The translations under genes and the position numbers were made by a program. This document shows, one piece after another, positions 20,520 to 29,006 of a stretch of 57,450 nucleotides of DNA; the stretch's first letter is position 1, and each line of letters opens with the position of its first letter. Under the pieces are notes generated by a model. It saw only the letters and a program-made list of their open reading frames with translations, had not been told where the DNA came from and did not search any database. Source of the DNA: Paenarthrobacter sp. Z7-10 (GTDB lineage: Bacteria; Actinomycetota; Actinomycetes; Actinomycetales; Micrococcaceae); the NCBI RefSeq assembly GCF_026932795.1, contig NZ_JADPVH010000023.1:1-57450 (forward strand). The letters run 5' to 3'.

Positions 20520-23500
20520 TTCCTGCCGCAGTAACAGTTACCGCCATTGTCATAGCGCACGACGGCGGCCATTACCTCCCCCGCGTCCTCGCGGCCGTAG
20601 CGGCCCAGACCCGGTCCCCGGACGCCGTATTCGCCGGCGATGTGGGCTCGGACGATAACTCTCCGCAACTCCTCGAAGACGCCATCGGCAAGGACCGTGT
20701 GCGGCACGACGTGCCGACCAAGGGCGGATTCGGTTCGGCCGTCAAGGCAGTTCTGGAGCAGTTTGCTCCGGCTGGAAGCGCGGGAAGCGGGACCCGGACC
20801 GATGCGCAGTGGCTCTGGCTGCTCCACGATGACGCGGCGCCGGCACCTGATGCATTGTCGGAGCTGCTCCATGCTGTGGAACGGGCACCGTCGGTGACAG
20901 TGGCCGGCTGTAAACAACTTGAATGGGCGCAGCCGCGCAAACTCCTGGACGTTGGGCTGTCGGTCAGCCGCTGGGCCGAGCGCGTTGCCCTGATCGACGT
21001 CGAGGAACAGGACCAAGGCCAGTATGACGGGCGCAGCGACGTCTTCGCCGTGAACTCGGCAGGCATGCTGGTGCGGCGCGACATTTGGGACAAACTGGGG
21101 GGATTCGACCCGGCGCTGCCCAGTACCGGTGACGATGTGGATTTTTGTTGGCGTAACAGGCTCTCCGGAAACCGCGTGGTGGTGGTTCCCGCGGCCCGGA
21201 TGTTCCATGTTCCCCGGCGACCGCACTCGTTGACCACACCGAGGTCCGCACGCAAAGCCGAGATCCATCTGCGGCTCAAACACGGGCAGTGGTGGACGGT
21301 TCCCTTCCTGGCCGCCGGCGCGTTATTCGGTGGCATTTTCCGCCTGATCGTTGGCATTGCCTTGAAGGATCCGGGCCATGGCGGGGGTCAGTTCACGGCA
21401 ACCTGTGCGGCGCTGTGCCGTCCTTTCGCTATAGCGCGGGGCCGCTCCGCCGCATCCCGCACCCGAACGGTCGGACGTTCCGTGATCCGCGGCCTGCAGA
21501 CATCCCGGCAGGAGATCTGGTCGCACCGGCGATCCATGCGCGAGTCGCTTGCCGTGGGAGAAGACGCCCGGGACGACGCGGACCTCAGGGACGCCGCCGC
21601 ACCGATGCCGGTCCCGAGCGGAGACGCCGCGAATGACTTTGCCGCCCTGAGCAGCGGACCGCGCGGCGCCAAAAGCGCCGGCGTCCTGCTCTCATGTCTG
21701 CTGCTGCTGGTGGCCGGGGTGCTGGCGCTGTCCCGGCTGCTCGGTGCCGACGCGGTGGCTGGCGGGGCGGCGCTTCCGCTCTCCGACAGCCTGGGCGACA
21801 TTTGGGAGAACGCATCCGCCTGGTGGATCCACACAGCGGCTGGCATGCCTGGACATGGGGATCCCTTCGGCTATGTTCTGTGGCTGCTGGCGGCGGTTGG
21901 CTTCGGCCATGGCTCGGCTGCGGTGGGATGGTTGCTGGTTCTTGCCCTTCCGCTGGCCGGTCTGGGTGCCTGGTTCGCTGCCGGCTCGCTGACCCGGCAC
22001 CGCGGCGCCCGTTTTCTCACCGCCCTGATCTGGGGCGCTGCACCTGCACTGCAGGTGGCCATCGGGCAGGGAAGGCTGGGTGCACTGCTGGCTCATGTCC
22101 TGATTCCGTGGGTTGCACTCGGTGTCCTCCGGGCCACCGGCGCGGCCATCGGCAAAGGTCAGCAACGCCCGATCGGCCGTCCGGGTTCCGGTGGCACCCC
22201 GTCCTGGACAGCGGCCGCAGCCGCCGGGTTGGGCCTGGCTCTCGTCACGGCCTCGGCGCCGAGCCTGCTGCTGCCGGCGATTGCCGTCGTCGTGCTGTCG
22301 ATGCTCCGCCTTGGCCGGCGTGGGCGGACGCTGTGGTGGTCGCTGCTACCCAGTGCCGCCCTGTTCGTGCCCTATTTGGTGTCCACGCTGGAACACCCGC
22401 GCGCCATTCTGGCTGATCCCGGCGTGCCGTTGCCTTACGTCAATGCCCCGCTGTGGCAGCAGGTGCTTGGCCAGCCTGTGCAGACTGGAACGGGCGCGGG
22501 TATCACTGGTCTGTCCTGGTTTGCCGACGGTAATTTTCCCTGGGCGCTGACGGCGATGCTGGCCGTGGGCGCACCTGTGGTGCTCCTGGCCTTGGCTGCG
22601 CTGCTGTTGCCCGGCCGCCGGCGCGGCTTGGTCAGGGCGCTGTGGGGCACGGCCGTGCTGACCCTGGCCAGCGGATATTTCTGCGGGCGGATCGCCGTTG
22701 CAGTTGGCGGCACGTCGCTGGTGACGCCGTTCAGCGGGCCAAGCGTTTCGGTCACGGCGTTTGCCCTCCTGGCTGCCGCTGTGCTCGGCCTTGACGCACT
22801 GCTGCGTCGACCGGGACGCGGACAGGATGTGCGCCGCCAACCGGTACGTGCCGCCGCCGTCGTCGTGTCTGTAGTGCTGGCCGCGTCCCCGCTGGCCAGC
22901 CTGACGCTGTGGACCGTACAAAGTATGACGGCGGCCGCCGGCACGGACGCGGCGGCCACTGCGGGCGCGGATGGTTACGGAGTGCCGACGCTGATTCATG
23001 CCAGTGCTGCGCGAACCCTTCCGGCCACTGCCGCGGATCGCGGCAGCGGACCCGAACGCAGCCGCACACTGGTGATCGCACTAAACGCCGATGACAGCGT
23101 CAGCGCCGCCCTGATGCGCGGCGCGGGGACCACGTTGGATTCCCTCTCCACTATTGCGGCGGCGGCCCGGATCGAAGGCGCAGCCGGTGCGGAGAACACT
23201 TCGGCACCGGGGAGCGTCAGCGCTGTTATTCGTAAATCGGTGGCGGCGGTTGTCGCCGGAACCGGCGTGGATCCCCGTCCCGAGCTCGCCACCTTGGGCG
23301 TGGGCTTCGTGGTCCTGCAGCACGGTACTACCGCCACCGAACTGCTCGCGGCACAGATCGAAGCCGTGCCTGGGCTCGCCACAGTGGGCCCCACCGATGT
23401 TGGTTGGCTGTGGCGGGTCAGCCCGGCCGCGACCGCAGCCGGACAGAATCCGGATATCGGTTCACGCGTGCGGATCGTCAATGGCGCCGGCGGCGTTCTT

Positions 23501-23938
23501 TCGTATCTCCCGTCGGAAGACACAGAGGTGGACACCACTGTGCCGGCAGGAGCCGATGATCGGCGGCTGGTGCTCGCCGAGTTGGCCGCCCCGGGTTGGA
23601 GCGCTTCCCTGAACGGCCGAAAGCTGGTCCCGCTAACCTCGGATTGGGCGCAGGCATTCACCTTGCCGGCCGGAGGAGGACACCTGGAGGTGGGCTACCA
23701 CAGGCCCTGGTCATTGCTCTGGAATATCATCACCGTGGTGGTGCTGGGGCTGACGGTGCTGCTGGCCATCCCCATCCCCGCCACCCGGCGCCGGGTGGGT
23801 GCCGGCCGCACCGAGGCCTCGATGCGCAGCTCATCCGTCCCCGCCGCAGTTTCCTCGAACGCAAACAATGCGCAAGCAGCCGGACAATCCGGATCTGGCC
23901 GCACCAGGACATCGCGCAAGGTGGGTACACGTGCTTGA
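20465..23938 (+). CDS. Large membrane glycosyltransferase, GT2 N-domain plus polytopic C-part
   Basis: Likely adds sugar to a surface polymer or lipid carrier. Residues 20-290 form a GT-A fold of family GT2: TVTAIVIAHDGGHYLP, the DXD-like HDDAAP (D122-D123), and GDDVDFCWR (D223-D224). The rest contains about a dozen hydrophobic helices (from residue 400) and a C-terminal extracytoplasmic domain with two final helices. The only start codon before the GT2 fold is TTG at 20465, which overlaps whiB by 55 bases; an ATT next to the whiB stop could be the real start. The end overlaps the next gene by eight bases. Acceptor and donor unknown; the operon with whiB and DUF5719 is conserved in the group. 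Confidence 0.85.
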   Translation: MGRTLRAGAASSAEASGLIPAAVTVTAIVIAHDGGHYLPRVLAAVAAQTRSPDAVFAGDVGSDDNSPQLLEDAIGKDRVRHDVPTKGGFGSAVKAVLEQFAPAGSAGSGTRTDAQWLWLLHDDAAPAPDALSELLHAVERAPSVTVAGCKQLEWAQPRKLLDVGLSVSRWAERVALIDVEEQDQGQYDGRSDVFAVNSAGMLVRRDIWDKLGGFDPALPSTGDDVDFCWRNRLSGNRVVVVPAARMFHVPRRPHSLTTPRSARKAEIHLRLKHGQWWTVPFLAAGALFGGIFRLIVGIALKDPGHGGGQFTATCAALCRPFAIARGRSAASRTRTVGRSVIRGLQTSRQEIWSHRRSMRESLAVGEDARDDADLRDAAAPMPVPSGDAANDFAALSSGPRGAKSAGVLLSCLLLLVAGVLALSRLLGADAVAGGAALPLSDSLGDIWENASAWWIHTAAGMPGHGDPFGYVLWLLAAVGFGHGSAAVGWLLVLALPLAGLGAWFAAGSLTRHRGARFLTALIWGAAPALQVAIGQGRLGALLAHVLIPWVALGVLRATGAAIGKGQQRPIGRPGSGGTPSWTAAAAAGLGLALVTASAPSLLLPAIAVVVLSMLRLGRRGRTLWWSLLPSAALFVPYLVSTLEHPRAILADPGVPLPYVNAPLWQQVLGQPVQTGTGAGITGLSWFADGNFPWALTAMLAVGAPVVLLALAALLLPGRRRGLVRALWGTAVLTLASGYFCGRIAVAVGGTSLVTPFSGPSVSVTAFALLAAAVLGLDALLRRPGRGQDVRRQPVRAAAVVVSVVLAASPLASLTLWTVQSMTAAAGTDAAATAGADGYGVPTLIHASAARTLPATAADRGSGPERSRTLVIALNADDSVSAALMRGAGTTLDSLSTIAAAARIEGAAGAENTSAPGSVSAVIRKSVAAVVAGTGVDPRPELATLGVGFVVLQHGTTATELLAAQIEAVPGLATVGPTDVGWLWRVSPAATAAGQNPDIGSRVRIVNGAGGVLSYLPSEDTEVDTTVPAGADDRRLVLAELAAPGWSASLNGRKLVPLTSDWAQAFTLPAGGGHLEVGYHRPWSLLWNIITVVVLGLTVLLAIPIPATRRRVGAGRTEASMRSSSVPAAVSSNANNAQAAGQSGSGRTRTSRKVGTRA

Positions 23939-25604
23939 GGACATTCAGCCGAGCACGGACCAGGCCCCGCCCGCGGCTTCGTTCCGCACCCGGACCACCG
24001 GACGACGACGGCGCATGGTCACCTCGTTGTTGGCAGGCTTAGGTGTCGCCGTCGCTGCGGCTGGCGTCATCACGGCCGGGTCGATCCTGCCGGCTCCTCC
24101 CGCATCCAGGACGACAGACACAGTTCCTGTCGCCCTACCCGCCGGGCAGAGCGTGCGAAGCTGCCCCGGACCGGCCCGGTTGCTGACGGGCACCGGGGCC
24201 GGCAGCGATCCGCAGTTTTCACCCGTATCATCCAGCTCTAAGACCGCGGTACGCGCGATGCTGCTCAGCTCGGAGCGCGGGGCGCTCCCCAAGACGGTTC
24301 TGGACCCGCTGGGACCGGGCGGCCCGCTGGCCACACTGGCTCCCGCGCCATCGGCCGCCGAAGCCGCTGCCGCAGCCCAGGCCGTACCTTCGCAGCCGGA
24401 CGCACCGGATAGCCGCAGCGCCGCCATACTGGCGCTGCACAGCGTCGGCGCACCGTCGGTGCTGCGGGCCGAGCCGCTCGGGGGGCGGCAGACGACGGCC
24501 AACGGTCTGCTCACCTATACCGCTGTCGACGGAGACTTGGCCGGACTGGCCGCGGCCAATTGCCAAGCGCCGTCGAATGAGGCATGGCTAATGGGTGCCA
24601 GCACCACGGTGGGACGCACCGCCGTGCTGAACATCGTGAACCCGTCCTCCACGGCGGCCACGGTCAGCCTGGATCTGTACGGCGACCAGGGAGTTCTGCC
24701 GGCTCCCGGCGCCAAGGGACTGCTGGTTCCGGCAGGGACCAAGCGGTCAATTGTGCTGGCTGGTCTCGCTGCCGATCAGAAGAACCTGGCCGTGCGGCTC
24801 AAAAGCACAGGTGGACCGGTTGCAGCCAGTATCCAGCAATCCGTCCTGCGCGGGCTGACTCCCGGCGGCGTGGAGATTCTGAACCCCGTGGCAGGGCCCG
24901 CGGTGCGGCAGGTGATTACCGGCGTCGACGTTCAGGACCCCAAGCTGGCGGCGGACCTCACAGCCCAGGCCGGCTATGCCGACGCAGCCGCCGCCCTGCA
25001 GGTCGTTGTGTCCAGCGGTGCTGACGCCCTCGTCCAGGTCAAGGTCTATGGCACCAGTGGTCAAAGCCCGCTGCCCCACGGCGGAGTTTTTACAGCCAAG
25101 GCCGGCAGCGTCTCGCAACTGCCGCTCACCGGACTTCCAGCCGGCACCTACACCGTGGAGGCCCGCTCTGACTCCGCCTTCGCCGCAACCGCGCGGGTGG
25201 TTCATGGCAGCAAGGCCGGGCAGCGGCTGGACTTCGGGTTTTCCGCAGCGGCCGAACAGTTGGGCAGTGGATCGTTGATCATCCTGCCCAAGGATGCGGC
25301 CTCGCGACTGTCGTTCGGGGTGCCGGAGGGCCGGGCGAAAGTCGCGCTGGTACCCGTCACCAGCGCGGGGAAACTCCTGCCGGTCAAGACCGTCGATGTT
25401 GCGGGCGGAACCACCGTACTGGTGGACCCACTGCAGCTGGGAGGCAGCTCGGCAGCAGGATTTATCGCCTCGGCCACCGGCGACCCGGTCTATGGCGCGC
25501 AGCTGTTCACGGGCAGCGGAAAGGACAATACAGCAGTGTCGGTACTGGGCATTCCCCGCAGCGTGGCAGGGGAACAAAGCGTGAACGTCATTCTCGGGTA
25601 TTAG
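23931..25604 (+). CDS. DUF5719-family secreted or membrane-anchored protein
   Basis: 557 residues: a short cytoplasmic head, one N-terminal membrane segment (SLLAGLGVAVAAAGVITAGS, about residues 27-50), and a large extracytoplasmic region of repeated beta-rich stretches such as NIVNPSSTAATVSLDLYGD, VPAGTKRSIVLAGLAADQ, AALQVVVSSGADALVQVKVY and GTTVLVDPLQLGGSSAAGF. This matches the actinobacterial DUF5719 family that always follows the large GT2 protein. Function unknown; it may present or modify the glycosylated product. GTG at 23931 overlaps the GT stop by eight bases and follows CAAGGTGG, so coupled translation is likely. Confidence 0.78.
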   Translation: MLEDIQPSTDQAPPAASFRTRTTGRRRRMVTSLLAGLGVAVAAAGVITAGSILPAPPASRTTDTVPVALPAGQSVRSCPGPARLLTGTGAGSDPQFSPVSSSSKTAVRAMLLSSERGALPKTVLDPLGPGGPLATLAPAPSAAEAAAAAQAVPSQPDAPDSRSAAILALHSVGAPSVLRAEPLGGRQTTANGLLTYTAVDGDLAGLAAANCQAPSNEAWLMGASTTVGRTAVLNIVNPSSTAATVSLDLYGDQGVLPAPGAKGLLVPAGTKRSIVLAGLAADQKNLAVRLKSTGGPVAASIQQSVLRGLTPGGVEILNPVAGPAVRQVITGVDVQDPKLAADLTAQAGYADAAAALQVVVSSGADALVQVKVYGTSGQSPLPHGGVFTAKAGSVSQLPLTGLPAGTYTVEARSDSAFAATARVVHGSKAGQRLDFGFSAAAEQLGSGSLIILPKDAASRLSFGVPEGRAKVALVPVTSAGKLLPVKTVDVAGGTTVLVDPLQLGGSSAAGFIASATGDPVYGAQLFTGSGKDNTAVSVLGIPRSVAGEQSVNVILGY

Positions 25605-25649
25605 CCCGGCAGAACCTCGGCGCGTGCATCCAGACCCTGGTTGGCGAAC

Positions 25650-26159
25650 CTAAAAGCGCCGTGGCCGCCGGAAAATCGGATCCACGGTTTCCGGCGCGAC
25701 ATTGAGGATTCCGGCTGCCTGCTCGATGACCACCTCGTGGACTATCTCGCGCAGTTCATCGAAATTATCCGCGATCTGCTCGATCGGCCGGCGGTAGATG
25801 ATAATGCTCGCCGCCCCCTCGACCCCCGCGGCGCGGCAGATTCCCAGTGGAGCCCGCTCGCCGGCTGCGACCAGCTCCTCGAGTGAGCCTGGGATGTCCT
25901 CGACGATAAAGTTCACCGCTTCCATCGCAGCACCCCACAGCTCGTTCAGCCGCTCCGCGGATTCCATCACCACTTCGTCAAATTTATCCCCGCGGGTTCG
26001 GATGCCGGGCAGCGGTGGCAGCAGCAGATCCCCCCGCAGACCGCGGCCGTGCCGGTTCCGCCGTCGGGCGCGGAATGACCGCCCCCGGGAGGTTACTGAA
26101 CCGTCGATCCGGGGCTGCAGCGTGATGCTGAAACCGGATACGTTGGACTCGAACTCCAT
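25650..26159 (-). CDS. Metallopeptidase-family (zincin-like, PF06262-type) protein
   Basis: 169 residues, with GLRGDLLLPPLPGIRTRGDKF and the C-terminal helix REIVHEVVIEQAAGILN where true zincins have HExxH. Only the HE pair is present; the second histidine is replaced, giving HExxxEQ. The mycobacterial counterpart Rv3259 has HEILVAQ (from memory), so loss of the second histidine is a feature of this branch and zinc-protease activity is doubtful. The N-terminus is arginine-rich. ATG at 26159. It converges with DUF5719 and diverges from DUF3499; the neighbours make the assignment firm although function is unknown. Confidence 0.75.
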   Translation of the reverse strand: MEFESNVSGFSITLQPRIDGSVTSRGRSFRARRRNRHGRGLRGDLLLPPLPGIRTRGDKFDEVVMESAERLNELWGAAMEAVNFIVEDIPGSLEELVAAGERAPLGICRAAGVEGAASIIIYRRPIEQIADNFDELREIVHEVVIEQAAGILNVAPETVDPIFRRPRRF

Positions 26160-26309
26160 ACCTCGACTCTACCTCCCCAAACCCGTTTCCCGTCGTTAAA
26201 TCCACAGCTCAAGCCGACCCTCGCACGGCCCTCCGTGGCCCGTACTGTGACCGGCCGGTGGTGGGCCCCGGTGGCGTTACGGCAATTCTGAACCAATGCT
26301 GTCCGCCGG

Positions 26310-26430
26310 CATCGGATTTGGCATCCGTCGGGACCGGAGCGGTTGCGGACGGGCATCGGACCTGGCATCCGTCGGGACCGGAGCGGTTGCGGACGGGCAT
26401 CGGACCTGGCATCCGTCGAGACCGGAGCGG
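26310..26430. repeat. 44-bp tandem repeat upstream of the DUF3499 gene
   Basis: Units at 26310-26353, 26354-26397 and a partial third at 26398-26430 share the core GGCATCCGTCGGGACCGGAG. They lie in the 348-base divergent gap between the metallopeptidase-family gene and DUF3499, where both promoters should be. The rest of this gap shows no gene. Confidence 0.93.
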
Positions 26431-26507
26431 TGCAGGACCAGGCGCAGCCTGCAGAGCGGAACCGCGGTTCTGCCGGCCTTTGCGCCAAAGCCGGGTAACC
26501 TTGAAGC

Positions 26508-26897
26508 GTGGGAAACATGCGCCAGTGTTCAAGATCAGCGTGCCGGGAATCGGCAGTCGCAACGCTGACGTATGTCTATTCGGATTCGACGGCGGTGCTC
26601 GGGCCGCTGGCTACTTTCGCTGAACCGCACTGCTACGACCTGTGTCCATTGCATGCAGGCCGACTGACCGTTCCGCGCGGCTGGGAAGTCGTCCGGCTTA
26701 CGCTGCCGGCATTGGCCCCCGCCGCAGACCCGGATGACCTGCTGGCCTTGGCTGACGCCGTGCGCGAAGGAGTCAGCGTTCCTCCCGATGATGGCCCCTT
26801 GACCCAGCGCGGCGTCCGGTCCTCCCTGGAACCACCTGCCGGTGCCGCAGCGAGCCAGGGCATGCGTCGCGGACACCTGCGCATTCTGCGGGACTAA
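26508..26897 (+). CDS. DUF3499-family protein (zinc-ribbon-like)
   Basis: 129 residues with the family's N-terminal cysteine pattern: RQCSRSACRESAVATLTYVY then CYDLCPLHAGRLTVPRGWEV, four cysteines and a histidine that probably bind zinc. The C-terminus is charged and disordered. The family occurs almost only in actinobacteria next to whiB2 and the manB/manA genes; function unknown. The start is GTG at 26508 or ATG at 26517 (three codons later); the ribosome site does not decide. Followed after 102 bases by a Trm112-like gene rather than by phosphomannomutase. Confidence 0.85.
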   Translation: MGNMRQCSRSACRESAVATLTYVYSDSTAVLGPLATFAEPHCYDLCPLHAGRLTVPRGWEVVRLTLPALAPAADPDDLLALADAVREGVSVPPDDGPLTQRGVRSSLEPPAGAAASQGMRRGHLRILRD

Positions 26898-26999
26898 GGC
26901 GTCGGCGCTACGCTGGAGCCAGCCCCCGTTCCGTCCAGCTGGATTTTCTTTGAGCGATATTCTGTCAGCAGATCCCATCGAGTGAGGAAGTAAATTTCC

Positions 27000-27359
27000 A
27001 TGTCCCTTGTCAGAGATGAGCTCCTGGCCGTTCTGCGCTGCCCCGTAACGAGGTCCTCGCTGGTTCCTCAGGGCGACGAGCTGGTCAGCACGGTTGATGG
27101 CCCCGACGGTCACAGGCTGCGGTACGGCATTGAGGACGGGATCGTTCTGCTGCTGCGTCCGGAGCAGCTCCCGGCCGCTTCCGCAGCTGGTTCCGACCAG
27201 CACGACGGCGGTGCCCCCGTCGTGCTTTCCGCTCCATCCGCGGCGGCAGAGCCTGCAGCCGCTGCCCCGCCCTCCGATGCTGCCCCGCGCTCCGACGCTT
27301 CCCCGCATCCCGAAGCTTCCCCGCATCCCGAAGCTTCCCCGCACCTCGACGCCTCCTAA
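27000..27359 (+). CDS. Trm112-like / UPF0434-type small protein
   Basis: 119 residues. The N-terminal 55 residues ([20 protein letters not shown], then [13 protein letters not shown]) match the Trm112/YcaR zinc-ribbon fold, although only one of the usual cysteines is visible, so metal binding is doubtful. The C-terminal half is Ala/Pro/Ser-rich and ends in an 18-base tandem repeat encoding SPHPEA units. In eukaryotes Trm112 activates methyltransferases; in actinobacteria such genes normally sit between manB and an SIS-domain gene. ATG at 27000 with GAGGAAG upstream. Ten bases separate it from ahcY, so they are probably co-transcribed. Confidence 0.75.
   Translation: MSLVRDELLAVLRCPVTRSSLVPQGDELVSTVDGPDGHRLRYGIEDGIVLLLRPEQLPAASAAGSDQHDGGAPVVLSAPSAAAEPAAAAPPSDAAPRSDASPHPEASPHPEASPHLDAS
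27301..27354. repeat. 18-bp tandem repeat at the Trm112-like C-terminus
   Basis: CCCCGCATCCCGAAGCTT occurs at 27301-27318 and 27319-27336, with a diverged third copy at 27337-27354. In frame; it ends two codons from the stop. Confidence 0.9.
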
Positions 27360-27369
27360 GGACCAGCCC

Positions 27370-28863
27370 GTGACCTTCGATTTCAAGATTGCCGACATTT
27401 CCCTGGCCGAGGCCGGCCGGCACCAGATCCGCTTGGCCGAACACGAGATGCCCGGACTGATGTCGCTTCGCCGCGAATTTGGCGCCGCCCAGCCGCTGAA
27501 GGGAGCCCGGATTGCCGGTTCACTGCATATGACAGTGCAGACAGCGGTGCTGATTGAAACTCTGGCTGCCCTTGGCGCGGAAGTCCGCTGGGCGTCCTGC
27601 AATATTTTTTCCACCCAGGACGAGGCGGCTGCCGCCATTGTGGTCGGGCAGGGTACGCCGGCTGATCCACAAGGTGTCCCGGTCTTCGCCTGGAAAGGCG
27701 AATCGCTGGAGGAATACTGGTGGACGGCGCAGCAGATTCTGAGCTGGCCGGGAGCCGAGAGCGATCCGGCGCTCGGTCCGAACATGATTCTCGACGACGG
27801 CGGCGACGCCACCATGCTGGTGCACTTGGGCGTCGAATATGAGGCGGCGGGCGCCGTACCTGACGCGTCGGAGGATGATCCGGGGGAGTTCGGCATCATT
27901 TTGGACGTGCTGCGCGCCTCGCTGCGCCAGGATCCGCAGAAGTGGACCAGGATCGCCGGGGGAATCCTGGGTGTGACTGAGGAGACCACCACCGGCGTCC
28001 ACCGCTTGTATCAGCTGGCTGAGCAGCGGAAGCTGCTCTTTCCGGCGATTAACGTCAATGACTCGGTCACCAAGAGCAAGTTCGACAACAAGTACGGCAT
28101 CCGGCACTCGCTGCCCGACGGCATCAACCGGGCCACGGATGTGCTGATGGGCGGCAAGGTCGCCGTCGTCTGTGGCTACGGCGACGTGGGCAAGGGCGCG
28201 GCGGAAGCACTCCGCGGGCAGGGTTCGCGGGTCATTGTCACCGAAATCGACCCCATTTGCGCCCTGCAGGCCGCCATGGACGGCTATCAGGTGGCGAAGC
28301 TTGAATCGGTGCTGGCCACCGGCGATATCTTCATCACCACCACCGGCAACAAGGACGTCATTCTGGCGGAGCACATGCTGGCCATGAAGGACAAGGCCAT
28401 CGTGGGAAACATCGGTCACTTCGACAATGAGATCGATATCGCCGGGTTGGCCAAAACGCCTGGAGCGCGTCGGGTGGAGATTAAGCCACAGGTCCACGAA
28501 TGGGTCTTCGCGGCCGACGAAGCGGCCGGCAGCGCCGAGCGCTCCATCATCGTGCTCTCCGAGGGGCGACTGCTGAATCTCGGAAACGCCACGGGTCATC
28601 CGTCGTTTGTGATGAGCAATTCGTTTGCCAACCAGACCATTGCGCAGATGGAGATTTTCACCAAGCGCGGGCAGACCGATGCCGAGGGAAATCCGGAATA
28701 CGCGAACAAGGTCTACGTGTTGCCCAAGATTTTGGACGAAAAGGTGGCCCGGCTGCATTTGGCCGCGCTTGGTGTGGAATTGACCGAACTCTCCAAGGAA
28801 CAGGCGGAATACCTCGATGTGGACGTCGCCGGCCCCTACAAGGCTGATCACTACCGCTACTGA
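27370..28863 (+). CDS. ahcY: Adenosylhomocysteinase
   Basis: Reversibly hydrolyses S-adenosylhomocysteine to adenosine and homocysteine, relieving product inhibition of methyltransferases. The 497-residue protein carries [36 protein letters not shown], the NAD-binding [25 protein letters not shown] and the C-terminal [12 protein letters not shown] tail that completes the neighbour's active site. It includes the roughly 40-residue insert found in mycobacterial and plant-type enzymes. GTG at 27370 has AAGGA seven bases upstream; a longer frame to 27094 overlaps the previous gene and is rejected. Confidence 0.97.
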   Translation: MTFDFKIADISLAEAGRHQIRLAEHEMPGLMSLRREFGAAQPLKGARIAGSLHMTVQTAVLIETLAALGAEVRWASCNIFSTQDEAAAAIVVGQGTPADPQGVPVFAWKGESLEEYWWTAQQILSWPGAESDPALGPNMILDDGGDATMLVHLGVEYEAAGAVPDASEDDPGEFGIILDVLRASLRQDPQKWTRIAGGILGVTEETTTGVHRLYQLAEQRKLLFPAINVNDSVTKSKFDNKYGIRHSLPDGINRATDVLMGGKVAVVCGYGDVGKGAAEALRGQGSRVIVTEIDPICALQAAMDGYQVAKLESVLATGDIFITTTGNKDVILAEHMLAMKDKAIVGNIGHFDNEIDIAGLAKTPGARRVEIKPQVHEWVFAADEAAGSAERSIIVLSEGRLLNLGNATGHPSFVMSNSFANQTIAQMEIFTKRGQTDAEGNPEYANKVYVLPKILDEKVARLHLAALGVELTELSKEQAEYLDVDVAGPYKADHYRY

Positions 28864-29006
28864 GCTGGTTGGCCGGAAGTTCCGCTATGCGGGTGCCGCT
28901 GGGAGGTATGGCGTAAAATTTAGACAGTAGCCTTCGTGGGCTGCACGCACGAGGGCCGACAGTCACGGGGTCGGCATTCATGCCGCTATGCCTGATGGGG
29001 AGATAA

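Noticed and set aside
27094-27369. N-terminal extension of ahcY
   Set aside because: It overlaps the Trm112-like gene out of frame; GTG at 27370 with AAGGA fits known N-termini.
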